Shown here: one piece after another, positions 34,470 to 46,677 of the stretch | Layout: every line of letters begins with the position of its first letter | Position numbering within the stretch: the stretch's first letter is position 1 | Assembly: GCA_023374045.1 (NCBI GenBank) | Contig: CM041783.1 | Span: 99,978,357 to 100,042,356, forward strand | Direction: 5' to 3' | Source of the DNA: Limonium bicolor | Lineage: Eukaryota > Streptophyta > Magnoliopsida > Caryophyllales > Plumbaginaceae | DNA: 64,000 nucleotides | Notes under the pieces: model-generated | Database searches by the model: none | What the model was told of the DNA's origin: nothing | Seen by the model: the letters and a program-made list of their open reading frames with translations, nothing else | Position numbers and translations under genes: made by a program

Positions 34470-35683
34470 CTAGGATCCGTTGACTTTGAATGTCTCGCCT
34501 TCTGTGTTGATTAAACCGATGGCTCCATACGGTGAGACACTTGTTACTGTGAATGGGCCGGACCAGCGAGATTTTAACTTTCCTGGGAATAGTTTCAGGC
34601 GGGAGTTTAATAGAAGAACCTTATCCCCCACGTGAAACTCACGCTTTACCAATAGCTTATCATGCCACCTCTTCGTCTTCTCCTTAAAAATTTTGGCATT
34701 TTCATAAGCCTCCTCTCTAAATTCTTCCAAATTGCACAACTGCATCTTGCGCTTCTCACCAGCCTTTTGTAAATCAAAATTTAATGCTTTGATGGCCCAA
34801 AAAGACTTATGTTCCAGCTCTACAGGCAAGTGACATGCCTTGCCATAAACCAACTTGTATGGAGACATACCTAAGGGTGTTTTGAAGGCAGTGCGGTATG
34901 CCCACAAGGCATCATCTAGCTTGAGCGACCAATCGCGTCTAGAGGATGTGACAGATTTCTGAAGGATCCACTTGATTTCTCTGTTTGTAATCTCGGCTTG
35001 CCCGTTTGTTTGTGGATGATACGGTAGAGAACCTTATGCCGTACGCCATACTTCTGTAGAAGAGCTTTAAACTGTTTGTTGCAGAAGTGGGTACCTCCAT
35101 CACTAATGATTGCTCGCGGAACACCAAAACGGGTGAATATATTCCGCTTCAAAAATTTCAGCACTACTTTTGCATCATTAGTTGGTGCTGCTATTGCTTC
35201 AGCCCATTTTGTAACGTAGTCCACTGCTACCAAGATGTAGAGATTACCTTGAGATGATGGAAACAGTCCCATGAAATCAATGCCCCAAAGGTCGAATGGT
35301 TCAACTTCCAAGATAGAATTCAAGGGCATCTCATGGCGTCTAGATAGGTTCCCCTGCCTTTGGCACTGGTCACATGTGGATACAAACTGATAGCAATCTT
35401 TGTTCAAGGTCTTCCAAAAGAAACTTGCTTCCAAAACTTTCACGGCTGTCCTAGCAGGACTGAAATGACCTCCTGCTTCTCTTGAGTGACAATGAACAAG
35501 GATGTCTCTTATTTCAGCATCAGGAACACATCTACGAATCATCCCGTCCGCACAAACCTTGAAAAGAAATGGATCGTCCCAACGGTAGTGCTTAACAGTG
35601 GAGAAGAACTTCTTCCTCTGCTGATATGTTAATGTTGGGGTACTATTTGTTTTGCAAGATAGTTTGCAATATCCGCATACCAA
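34470..35683 (-). pseudogene. Athila integrase, broken
   Basis: Minus-strand order: HHCC zinc-binding domain (CHSREAGGHFSPARTAV then CDQCQRQGN, about 35505-35350), catalytic core with GIDFMG (first Asp, about 35280) and ISDGGTHFCNKQF (second Asp, about 35105-35070), and a C-terminal part with [23 protein letters not shown], ending in a [15 protein letters not shown] barrel-like segment (34550-34470). A frame change near 35050 and another near 34915 separate the parts. The enzyme would insert element cDNA into the chromosome; this copy cannot. No chromodomain follows, as expected for Athila. Confidence 0.85.
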
Positions 35684-37345
35684 GGATCTCCCGTGGAACC
35701 AACTTTGAACACATACTCATCTGGGAAGAACTCGTTAATTGGTATACCGTCATCAGCATATTTAATCCGAGATAAGTGATCAGCCACTCCATTCTGTACT
35801 CCGGGCTTATCTTTTATCTCTATATCAAACTCCTGAAGGAGTAGGATCCACCGAATCAACCTCAGTTTTGCTCTGCCTTCTGGAATAAATGTCGTAGGGT
35901 GGAATGATCTGTATGTACTATGACTTTACTCCCAATGATGTACGATCTGAATTTGTCACATGCAAAGACGATGGCTAACAGCTCCTTTTCTGTTGTTGCA
36001 TAATTTCTTTGTGCATCATTGAGTGTCTTGCTTGCATAGTAGACTACTTTTAGCATCTTCTCATGTCTTTGCCCCAGAACTGCTCCCATAGCAAAATCGT
36101 TAGCATCACACATGATCTCGAATGGTAGAGACCAATCAGGCGCAACAACAACCGGTGTAGATACTAGCTTTTCCTTGATGATGATAAATGCCTCAAGACA
36201 TTCTTTAGTGAAGTCGAATTTCGCATCCTTGGCCAGCAAGTCACACAACGGCTTATATATCTTCGAAAAGTCTTTAATGAACCGTCTGTAGAAGCCCGCA
36301 TGACCTAGGAAACTCCTCACATCTTTTACTGTTGCTGGTGGTGGTAACTTATCGATCACTTCAACCTTAGCCTTGTCCACCTCAATACCTCTACTAGAGA
36401 CCTTGTGTCCCAGCGCAATTCCCTCTTGCACCATGAAGTGGCACTTTTCCCAGTTTAGGACTAAATTGGTTTCTCTGCACCTGGCTAAGATATGATCCAA
36501 ATTTTCCAAACAAGAGTCAAACGTTAGTCCAAAAACTGAAAAATCAACCATGAATACCTCGATGCATTTTTCAATATAGTCGGAAAATATGGCCGTCATG
36601 CAGCGCTGGAAGGTAGTTGGAGCGTTACATAAACCGAAGGGCATGCGTCGGTAGGCATACGTGCCATATGGGCATGTGAAAGTTGTTTTCTCTTGGTCCT
36701 CTTTAGCAATAGGTATCTAAAAATACTTAGAGTAACCATCCAAGAAACAGTAATACTTATGCCCTGCAAGTCTCTCCAACATTTGGTCAATTAAAGGAAG
36801 AGGGAAATGATCTTTTCTAGTTGCAGCATTCAACTTTCGATAGTCAATGCACACTCTATGCCCTGTAATAGTTCTCTGAGGAACTAACTCACCTTTATCA
36901 TTGGGAATTACAGTAAATCCCCCTTTCTTGGGCACTACCTGCGTAGGGCTCACCCATTCACTATCAGAAATTGCATAAATAATACTTGCATCAAGAAGCT
37001 TAATGACTTCTTTCTTTACCACCTCCTTCATGTTTGGGTTCAATCTTCTCTGGGGTTGAACTAGTGGTTTAAAGTTTTCTTCAAGAAAGATGCGGTGTGT
37101 GCAAAAGTGAGGAGCTATCCCCTGGATATCAGCGATTGACCAACCTATCGCCTTCTTGTTCTTCCTAAGCACCTGCACTAGTTTTTCCTCTTGTTTATCA
37201 GTTAGTTCTGCAGAGATAATGACAGACAAACTAGAGGGTTCAATTAAGAAAACATATTTTAAATGGCTGGGGAGAGGTTTCAGCTCCAAGGATGGTGGTT
37301 CTTTGATAGAGGGAATCAACTCCTGAGGTTCCCTTTCTAGCTTTT
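35629..37345 (-). pseudogene. Athila reverse transcriptase and RNase H, broken
   Basis: Minus-strand RT motifs: SEWVSPTQVVPKKGG (about 36960-36920), TGHRVCIDYRKLN (about 36870-36830), a TAG stop after YSKYF near 36720, then MPFGLCNAPTTFQRCM (36644-36597). The catalytic block reads EVFMVDFSVFG (about 36570-36540); family members have FMDDFSVFG, so the first of the two catalytic Asp codons is now Val. RNase H follows with MCDANDFAMGAVLG, TEKELLAIV and HTDHSTLRHLF (36115-35880), its Asp-Glu-Asp residues kept. One frame change lies near 35860. Inactive as polymerase. Confidence 0.9.
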
Positions 37346-37388
37346 CACGTTCTATTCTGGGACCTTTTCGATATCATCCTCCTGCTGA

Positions 37389-38300
37389 TCATTGGAATGC
37401 CACAGCAGCGACCTTCGGATCATCATGAATTCCATCTATGGATTCCACTAAGCACTTCTCTAGCTCATCGATGTCAGCAGGGCTAAATACATAATCCTGC
37501 AGTAGAGAGTCAATAGATTCCAAACTAAAACAAGCATGTACATCATATGGGTGTTTTGTAACCTTTGACATGTCAAAAACAAGCTGTTCATCATGCATTC
37601 TCAATATTATCTTACCACCCTCAACATCAATGAGGGTTCTAGCTGTTCGCATAAATGGGCGCCCAAGGATTAGTGGTACTTCTTTGTCTTCCTCCATATC
37701 TAAGATCACAAAGTCAGCAGGGAAAACAAAAGTACCAACTGAAACAACCAAATCTCGCACTACTCCTTTCGGTAGAATAATGGACCTATCTACTAGTTGA
37801 AGAGTAATACGGGTGGGTTCACATTCACCCAATCCAAGTTTAAGGTACATAGACATAGGCATTAAATTGATGCTAGCACCCAAATCACATAGTCCCTTAC
37901 CACAGTCGATATTACCTATAGAACATGGGATGATTGGAAGACCTGGATCATCGAGCTTCGGGGGAAGCTTTTTAGTGAGCACAGCAGAAACTCTCTCTGT
38001 CAACTGGACTGTTTCCTTTTCTATCAATGACCTTCTATTTGAGAGGATGTCCTTCATGAATTTCGCATAGATAGTCATTTGCTTTAACACATCTGCAAAA
38101 GGAATATTTATGGTTAGTTTTATAAAAATGCTCAAAAACTTACCGAACTGCTCATCAAGGTCTTTCTTCTTTAGTCTGTTCGGGAACAGAATGGGCAACT
38201 CAATAGCTGCTCTCTGTGATGGTTTGGGACTGTGGGTAGATTTGTTTGATGTCTCATTCTCTGACTGTTTAGGTTCGCCATCCGGCGCATTTTCCAACAT
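37389..38300 (-). pseudogene. Athila aspartic protease region
   Basis: An open minus-strand frame of about 300 codons. Around residue 140 it has LCDLGASINLMPMSM, the plant Athila retropepsin active site (D-L-G-A), followed by FVILDMEEDKEVPLILGRPF at about residues 198-217. The upstream part (FGKFLSIFIKLTINIPFADVL) is the usual Gag-protease linker. The frame ends at 37389 before RT, with a stop or frame change to the RT frame. It would process Gag-Pol. This is the longest uninterrupted reading frame in the window. Confidence 0.85.
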
Positions 38301-38303
38301 TGG

Positions 38304-39871
38304 TTACTCAATAATCTTAACCTCTTGACCAGCATCATTTTCTTTATCGGGTTGATTGGGAGTATCCACAGCTTTAGGGATCGGATGATCAAGCTGTCTA
38401 CCACTCCTCAAGTTTATTGCTTTAGCATACTCTCTTGGATTCATCTCTGGTTGACTAGGTAAAGACCCTGTAGGTCTCTCTGAAAGCTTCTGACTAATTT
38501 GAGCCAATTGAGTTTCCATTCACTTATTGTAAGCCTTTTATTCTTACATGAATGCCTTTTGGTTGTTGTTGATTTCATCTTGCTCATTGAATCTGGCTTT
38601 TGTTGATGTAATGAATTTGCTCACATAGCTTCCAAGTTTGAGGAACTACTAGCTCCTTGACTTTGCATCTGTTGGTTTTGAGGGGGTCTCTGATAGGACT
38701 GATTATATTGTTGTGGTGCCTTCTGATTATAGTTGTTGCTCTGAAATCTTTGCTGCTGATATCCCTGATTGCTTTGGTTGTTATAGAAATTTCCTTGCCT
38801 GTTCCCCAGGTAATTCACCTCTTCACTTGGTTGAGGTGTACACTGACATAAGTTTGAACTTCTACCACAATACTCACATTGAGGGAATGAATCAGTGATA
38901 GCTAATGCATTTGATTTTGGGTTCATCAATGTGCACATCTTCTCAAACTGCTTAGATATATTGTCCATCTTAGCAGCTAAGAGGGTATTCGAGTCTACCT
39001 CATAAATTCCTACATTCTTCTTTGGAAAGATCTCAGTAGCAGCTCTAGCACCTCCCCATTGGTTTGCTGAATTGGAAAGAGTTTCCAACGACTCCTTTAT
39101 CCTGACGATTGAAAGCTCCATAAGACTTCCTCCTGCACAAGTATCAACTAATAGGCGGCTCTGGGGGTCTAGTTCCTTGTAAAATGATTGCAATACAACT
39201 TCTTCTCCCAGGCCATGATGTGGTACTCTTCTTACGATACCTTTGAATCGCTCCCAAGCTTCAGAAAGAGTTTCACCGCTATACTATTTGAAGTTCGTGA
39301 TCTCGCCTCTCATTGACAACATTCGGGATGGTGGAAAGTACTTTGCTAGAAACGCATTAGCCAGCTCAATCCAAGAAGTGATACTGTTCGGAGATAGGGA
39401 GTTCAGCCATTCTGCAGCTCTGTCCCTGAGTGAAAAAGGAAACAAAGTTAATCTGGCTACCTCCTGAGAAGCTGGTGTTGAACATGCTCCAACCAATCGC
39501 AGGAAGGATGTAAGATGAACATTTGGGTCTTTAGTAACTGTTCCACTGAACTGTGGAGCATTTAGGACCATCGTGACATAGTGGGTCTTGAATTGCCATT
39601 CTACCCCTTCCGGTAGTGCAGGGATTGCTATTGGTGATGCGAGTCCCTCCGCATTCGGACGAGTGTAGTCGTTCATCTTTCTTTCTCGGCTGAAACCGTC
39701 CATAAGATTCTCTTCTTCTGGAACAAAGGTATCACCTGGTGATTCCTTGAAAAACACTTCTGGTTCAACTGTCGACTCCAGTACCAATCCCTGACGACAT
39801 CTCCTAGTGAGTCGCTCTATCTCAGGTTCCAGCTCAAATTCAGGATTGCCTTCAGAACGAGTTTTAACCAT
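38304..39871 (-). pseudogene. Athila gag, broken
   Basis: It starts MVKTRSEGNPEFELEPE at 39871, about 230 bp after the primer site. The capsid domain reads RLTLFPFSLRDRAAEWLNSL and AFLAKYFPPSRML (39450-39310), followed by an in-frame TAG near 39283. It continues in the same frame with DTCAGGSLM and CEYCGRSSNLCQC (about 38895-38855), the zinc-knuckle remnant, then a Gln/Asn-rich tail. A frame change near 38560 precedes METQLAQISQKLSERP. Gag would assemble the particle. It is broken by at least one stop and one shift. Confidence 0.85.
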
Positions 39872-40102
39872 AAACCAAACTCAGATAACTGACAGTAATA
39901 TAGTTGTAAAAGTAAAACTCAAACGGGTAGAACCAAAATAAACCAGAACCAAAAATAAGACACAAATCGCTCAAAGCTAAGAAAATGAACAAATGAAAAT
40001 AAAATAATATTAAACAAAAACAAGAATAAACTAAAAAGAAAAAACAAAACAAAAATTAAATGAGATAATACCAATATAAAAATTAAACTAAGCAACCGTG
40101 CC

Positions 40103-40120
40103 TCCCCGGTAACGGCGCCA
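40103..40120 (-). promoter_or_regulatory. Primer-binding site of the Athila element (tRNA-Asp type)
   Basis: The minus strand reads TGGCGCCGTTACCGGGGA, one base different from the classical Athila site complementary to tRNA-Asp. It lies just inside the 5' LTR, with the LTR boundary at about 40127. Confidence 0.95.
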
Positions 40121-40526
40121 TTAACTTTTTGGGTAAAAACCTAACGACAAGTATACCGGTCGATTGTAGCAAGTTTACCTAGAAGAATCCCTCCAGGTTA
40201 TCGAATCCAAGGGAGGCAGCGTTTTAGTTTAATTAATATCTAAAAACAAACTAGTAAATCGGTTTACTCAAGTAACAGGGGGGTTTTGTTTGTTGAATTA
40301 CTAAATTACGAAACAAGAATGTAAATAAGAGCAAGAGTAATAAATGCAAGACAGTGGGCAAAATAATGATATTCTTGAATTAATAAAAAGGGGAAATTCC
40401 GGTTTACTAATCCTCCAATTTCTTCGGTTCCTTTCTCAATGTGTTTACCAAAATCCAGACTAAAATCCTAGATCAGAATTATTCCACGTTCGGTCTCCCG
40501 CTCGGTGGAATCTAATTAACAACTAA

Positions 40527-41082
40527 TAAATTTTAGGGAAAATTACATACTCCACCCATGACGTTTGACGAAATTTCATAATCCACCCACGTGGTTTTAA
40601 AAATTACTTTCCCCACCTATGTGGTTTCCCCTGTTTTACATCCAACAACTTTTCTAATTTTTGTTCAATTCAAAATATGCTTAAACATTGTCCGAAGTTG
40701 ATGAAATTTTACATAGACGATGCTAAAATGTTATATTTTGGTTTAGTGAGAAATATAAAGTTTGTTAAGCTTAAATGTGACATGTGGGACCCAATGAACA
40801 TGTCACATGTTTCATTGGGTCCCACGGGACACATTTAAGCTTAAAAAACTTCAAATTTGACATAAGATCAAAGTATATCACTTTAGCATCATCCATGTAA
40901 AGTTTCATCAATTTTGGACAACGTTTAAGCATCTTTTGAATTGAACCAAAATTAAAAAAGTTGCTGGATGTAAAACGGGGGAAACTACATGGGTGGGGAA
41001 AGTAATTTTTGAAACCACATGGGTGGAATGTGAAATTTTGCCAAACGTCATGGGTGGGGCATGTAATTTTCCCTAAATTTTA
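40527..41082. mobile_element. Fold-back Mutator-like MITE with 9-bp target duplication
   Basis: A 538-bp insert (40536-41073) starts GGGAAAATTACAT and ends ATGTAATTTTCCC. Its two halves are inverted copies of each other along almost the whole length (for example CACCCATGACGTTTG and its complement CAAACGTCATGGGTG), turning around near 40790-40830. It is flanked by the perfect 9-bp duplication TAAATTTTA (40527-40535 and 41074-41082), typical of Mutator-like elements. The 3' Athila LTR lacks the insert. It encodes nothing; a transcript would fold into a long hairpin and could feed small-RNA production. Confidence 0.9.
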
Positions 41083-41607
41083 ACTCTCATTACAAATTTA
41101 CTAATTGCTAACAGCTTTAAGAAAAATCCAGTTTATTGATCAGTAAATATCCTAGAGGAATTACCATCTCTAAATTAACCGGTATCGTTCATGTTGTCTA
41201 TTATCTACCGCAGTTCTCACTTATAAGTAGATAAACTGATAAAATCCAGTAATTGGCCAAATCACAAGATTAATAAAAATAAATAAGGAACAAGCACTTT
41301 AATCTATTAAAATGGTAAATCACAAAGATAATGGAACCATGAATTTTGATTACATAGCAAACCGGAATTTATAAAATCTACTCAGCCATGGAAATAAAAG
41401 TACTGTCAAAATATGTAAATAAATTAAAGAGGAAGAGCAAGAAGAAACTCTGATTTAAGACTCTCTGATGGAGTCTCTGTGTACAATCATCACTTTCTTC
41501 TGCTCGATCTCCATAAAGTATGGTGAATTCTTCAACTGCAACTTCATGCACTTCATAATTCTGTGAATATGTGTAGGTACGTAGGTGTATAGTGAGGTGA
41601 TAGTTTT

Positions 41608-44600
41608 TGTAACACCCCAACTACAAACACAATACTTAACAACATTTAGCAGCGGAATTACAACTCATCACTTAACTTAATCCATGGGTGTTACACGCCG
41701 TTAGCCACCCACGTGGCTAACAAGGCTAATACATACATAGTGTACCGGTCTGATGGACAAGATTACCGAGCACTACACTTTACATTACCAACCGTCTACA
41801 AACTGAAATACATACATTTACATTACAACTGTACCGAGTCTATACTTTCAGTTCCGATTATCAAACTTCGGTTTTACATCCCTTACAACTACATAAACAA
41901 CCTAATTACTATCCAAGTACTAACAGCTACCCCGTCCTACTCTCGAACAGGTGCCAGCTCCATTGTACCTGAAAAGTATGGGGGCCCCCCAAAGGGGGTC
42001 AGCACCTTTGCTAGTATGGTAATTGAGCAGCCCGCAAACTACCGGGCCACGCACAACTAATTGTCAAGTGAGCATGCAGTTTGTTTTATTAAAGCATGCA
42101 AGAAAACTATAAACACATAACATGCATATAAGCACACAAAACCAACCAATGGGTTACAACCAGTAAAGTCAACACATCATCACTTGTTAGATTATGCACA
42201 CTTTGCTTAAGGTGTGTCGGATTAAATATGGGTCCGCACACCAACACACATAACATTACATAGATGTGTCGGTATTAATATAGACCCGAGCACACCAATA
42301 CACATAACATTACATAGATGTGTCGGTATTAATATAGACCCGATCACACCATACACAATTTCCCCTAGCTCCAAATAATAGTGAGGTAAGTAAGCCTTGG
42401 TTAAGCTTGTGGGCGGTTGCAATCCACGGAAGGAAAGCAACCTTAACATAACAGTAGTCCCCCTAGCCCCGAGTAATAGTGAGGTAGGTAAGCCTTGGTT
42501 AAGCTTGTGGGTGGTTGTAATCCAAGAAGGAAAAACAACCATAACATAACAGAGTGGGAGTTAATTCAATTATAGACATCAACTCCCAAATAACACGCGT
42601 AACCGGAACGACCAGATTCCTCACCCCCCATAATATAAACGTATTAGTTAGAAGTTCCTTTATGGAACTTATCACATCCATACACCATTTGGTGTTACAA
42701 GTTTGGTTAATCACACACAAGGGAGGTAACCTCCCATTCGGCAAACATGGACAACAACATTCGTTAAACAACGATACATTTACAAAGGCAACACACAACA
42801 CACATAACCACAATATACAACTAAAGCACGGATAGCCATAGTTAGAACGTTCCCATGGGTTGGGACGTTTAATCCGAATACCGGTCTCTTATGTGATCCT
42901 AGAGTCGGTTAACTACATTTTAACACATAATTAAGGTTAAACGGTATCGGAATTATTTACGCCACATTAATGAATTACTGTAAACTCATTTCATGCTTTA
43001 TCTTGCAAGGTGGCAAACACACAAAAAAACAAGTTGGCATACAAGCCGGTGTAACCCGGTAGGACACAGGTTGCAAGAAAACCATACCTTACACCGTGGG
43101 TTACTCTATCGTGTCCCCGAGGATTCACTCCAATGCGTCATCTCACGCTCCCCTGGTAGTTTTCGAACAACTGGTATTATTTCAAATGCTTTATTAACAA
43201 CAAGTCTTACGGTATGTAACTTCTATTACTCTCGTACTTAACCCCGTTATCCCGTTATCCTTAACTTATTTATGTGATTTTAAGTTCACAACTTACACAT
43301 TCACTCTCACACTTGTTTATACTTCCAATGGCCTTTAAAACTCACCAATCAAGGCCTAAACAACATCTAAAACCATTACCATTCACTTCCCCATCATAAC
43401 AACACTTAAAAACACATTCTGGAGCATTTTTAGAGTGGTCCGGGTTTATGTACAAAATAGCTTGGTCCGGGTATGTGTACTTGGATACAAACCCGGACCA
43501 CATGATAAAATGGGTTTCTGGGATGTTTTTGAGGTGGTCCGGGTTTGTGTACTTGTTTACAAACCCGGACCATGTCTGTAGGTCTCAAAATTGACAGTTT
43601 TTGACCAGTTTTCAACCCCTAATTCACCTCTAATCATTTCCTAAACCTTCCACATGTTTTCCACGTGTTTAAACACACTAAAACATGCTCTAAACCTCTT
43701 CAAACCATTGGTCAAATCCCTACTCAAATCCTTACTCAATTTCTATAAATTTTCCACTCTCTGTTACACTTAAGCACAACAGTGCACATGAAACTTCTTT
43801 TGTTGTTTCATAAACATCCATCAACCTTACCAATTCATTCCTAGACAATTGCATTATCTAATCCCAAGTTCACTCTCCATCTCCATGACTATAAACACTA
43901 ACTCATTTCTAGAATTTCTAAGTTACCACACCTCATGTTGCTACAGATTTATCTCTCTCAAACTCATTCTCCAAATACCATTTCAAGGTTGTTACTCAAC
44001 TCTAAACAACCCAACAACACTCCTAAGTTTCTCAAGTTACCAAGTCACCTTAAAACACTTATTTTCTACCAAAATTTTGCCATAACCTCCCCATAGACCT
44101 TACATGTCCACATTCACCAATTTTCACCATTTATATTCCTAATCTAACCACACCCTTACAAGGGTCCTACCAGCACATAATAAATCCTCAAAGTCCATCA
44201 ATAATAACATAACTCCAAAATCTCAATAAACCACAATATAACGCAAACTCAACTCATTTGGCTCCAAGGCCCTCAATTCAAACCATTAATTCACAAACTC
44301 TCTCAAAATAAACTAAACACATAGGTTTTTTTTTTATAATTTTGGGGTTCATTATTCAATTTAACCCATCCCAAATTCTTAAACAATTATAACAAGGTTT
44401 AAGGTATATTTTTCTTACCTTGAACATTCAAATCCTCCTTTTAAATTCTCCTCCCCTCTTCTCCTCTTGATGCAAAAATCGGCTAAGGCAATGTGGTTGC
44501 CCAACTCCAACCCAACATTCAAATCAAAGAATGAGTTTAAGCAAAACACTTAATCTCATTAACTAAGAATGCTTAAGGCACTAATTAAGAGATTACCTTG

Positions 44601-45709
44601 TGCAACCCTAGAGTTGGTTTCTTGCCATAAATAAAAGGAGGGATCTAATCCACCATTGGAGGCTTGAAAAAATGCTCAAAACAAAAAAAAGGAAACAAGG
44701 CATAAGAGGCAAAATCGGCCACACTTAGGAGATGGAGAAAAGATGGGTTTTTCTTGGAGATTTTTACCTTGTTTGAAAGAGGAGACTCCAAGCATCCTTT
44801 TGATGTCATTTTCTCTTCAAATGGGGAAAACCCATGGGGATGAAACTCATCCTTTTGAAATTTCGAAAAGAGAGGAAGGTAGAGGATGACGAGGAGATGA
44901 AGAATATGTAATTATTTTCTCATTTGGAGTAGTGTAGCACCTTGGGCAAGCTTGGGAAGGAGGAGAAGCCATGGATGAGCTTCAAAAATCGGCTGAAACA
45001 GAGGGGGAGAAAGAGGACGGCTGCTGGAGGAGAAAGAGAGGAAAGAGAAAAGAAAGAAAGGAAATGAGAGGAGAGAGAAGAGGGAAACTCTTTTTTACTT
45101 TTTCCCACCTTTTGCTTTTTGACTTATTTTAATAACTAGCTAGTAATGTGAGAGAGCTGATTACTCTTTAAAAACCTGCCCCATATTTATATATGTACAA
45201 GCTGGAGCGTTTTTCGTCTTTTACAGAAAACGCTCGTTATTTTACCCGGTTTAGCACTATTCAATAACCGGGCCCGTTTTCCGGAATTTTCTCGTTTAAT
45301 CAATTTTAATGGCCCTTAAGCTCCCATTAATATTTAATTATAGTTATATAGTCAACTATAATTTTTATGGGGTCGTTTAACTGTTTAAAGTCACGTTTTC
45401 GGGTTTTCTCAAAAAACGCACTTTAACTCTCCGTTAGCGTTTTAACGCATTATTTGGATCCGTTTTCTTCGGGAATTTTTCCCACATGTTCTTAGTGTGT
45501 AATTAGGGTATAAAAATATATTTATAACCCCAGTGAAAGTTATATACCTCCTAAAATAATTAAATACGCGCTTTCACGTTTTGTGATTTTTACGCATTTT
45601 CTTTTTCTTTTAGGTTTTTATTTCTTCACTAATGATCTTAAGGACTTAATTAGCCTTAGAAAATCATAATTACATGATTAATTAACACATTAAGGTTTGG
45701 GGTATTTTA
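41608..45709 (-). mobile_element. Solo LTR (4.1 kb) inserted in the Athila 5' LTR
   Basis: On the plus strand it starts TGTAACACCCCAAC and ends TTGGGGTATTTTA, the reverse of the TGAAATACCCC...GGGGTGTTACA class with one change in the terminal CA. The 5-bp duplication gtttt flanks it (41603-41607 and 45710-45714), and the empty site is seen in the 3' Athila LTR at about 12248. No internal region or second LTR is present, so it is a solo LTR left by recombination. Landmarks: GTTAGCCACCCACGTGGCTAAC palindrome (about 41699-41720), GGGGGTCAGCACCTTTGCT block (about 41994-42012), hairpin array at 43437-43571, CT/GA-rich leader region near 45000-45090. Confidence 0.9.
43437..43571. repeat. GGTCCGGGTTTGT hairpin array in the solo LTR
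   Basis: Starts at 43437 (partial), 43464 and 43536; the last two are exactly 72 bp apart. Each complete hairpin is 36 bp: GGTCCGGGTTTGT, a 10-nt loop, then ACAAACCCGGACC. It has the same geometry as the Athila array but a different second half of the stem. Confidence 0.9.
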
Positions 45710-46027
45710 GTTTTATATGAAGGATGTGTGTGAAATATGGATGATGGATCTAATTAGATAGAGGAGAATATTGGATGGGTCGTTTATGTGGTGTATTTAT
45801 AGTGTGAATGGGTGAGGTTTATAGTGGAGATAATGGTGGTGATTACGCTGGAATGGTTAGCGAAGATGGTGGTGTGGTTGGAAAGAGGAAAGTATGCTGG
45901 AAAGGTAAGGAATAAAATGGGGCGGCCGTATAAAATAAACTCATCATGCTGGGAAATTATGGGGCGGCCATATAATAAACTCATTATTCTCCTTTTACTC
46001 TGCAGATATGTCAGCCTAATCCCACTT

Positions 46028-46436
46028 GGTCCTGGACTTGGGTTGTGGAAGATGTCCCGGACCATTCGTTTGAGAAATTATTTTTTTTAAATCATCGTCT
46101 GTATGGTCCGGGACTTAGGTTGTGTATCAAGTCCCGGACCATTCCTGAAAACAATTCGCGATTTATACTGCAATTGTGGTCTAGGACTTAGGCCATGTAA
46201 TAAGGTCCCAGACCATGCTTGAAATCAGGTCGAGAGAGCTGCCACATGTGGTCCGGGACTTAGGCCGTGTATCAAGTCCCGGACCATGCCTGAAAATAAG
46301 TCGAGAGTTTTGCCACATTGTGGTCTGGGACATAAGCCATGTAAGAAGTCCTGGACCATGCCTGAAATTAATTCGAGAGTTGAGTCACAATGTGGTCTGG
46401 GACTTAGCTCCATAATCAAGTCCCGGACCATGCTGG
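46028..46436. repeat. 72-bp hairpin array in the Athila 5' LTR (six units)
   Basis: Starts at 46028, 46105, 46178, 46250, 46322 and 46394, in register with the six units of the 3' LTR (the first interval is longer because of an extra T run). Stems have decayed at CpG positions, for example GGTCTGGGAC and GTCCTGGACC. Confidence 0.95.
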
Positions 46437-46677
46437 AATTTAGGTCGAGAGTTGTTGTCTTGACTCAAATCAGCTTGTTTGATTTGCCATGTGTTCCAAC
46501 AATGATAGGAATGTGTTTCCTTGAGATTAAAAACCTAAAAAAGCACACAAAAACCATAAAAGAAGACAATTGCAACAAAAAACATAAAAATGCTCATAAG
46601 ACAGGAATTTAGCAGTAAATGGTAACAAATTAGGTATCAAAAGACCCTGTAGAAATAGGTAAATTCCTGACTTATCA

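Larger units (their letters stand above)
10822..46677 (-). mobile_element. Athila-type Ty3 retrotransposon with three later insertions
   Basis: Two related LTRs (10822-13210 and 40127-46677) flank, in minus-strand order, a tRNA-Asp-type primer site, gag, protease, RT-RNase H, integrase, a hairpin-array spacer, an env-like ORF and a polypurine tract. The 5-bp duplication gaagg borders the element. Removing the 17.6-kb element, the MITE and the solo LTR leaves roughly 13.5 kb, a normal Athila size. The LTRs differ by a few percent in the first 150 bp checked by eye, so the insertion is clearly older than the 17.6-kb element inside it. All frames are broken. Confidence 0.9.
40127..46677 (-). repeat. 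5' LTR of the Athila element, inflated by two insertions
   Basis: Matches the 3' LTR at both ends and in the middle; after removing the MITE and the solo LTR about 1.9 kb remains, the same as the 3' LTR without its N gap. Relative to the 3' copy the hairpin array has lost several CpG sites (CCGG to CTGG or CCAG), as expected from decay of methylated cytosines. Its outer end TGATAAGTCAGG (minus strand) is followed by the duplication gaagg at 46678-46682. Confidence 0.9.

Noticed and set aside
37570..38328. Several plus-strand frames across the Athila protease
   Set aside because: Antisense shadows of a well-supported minus-strand protease frame.
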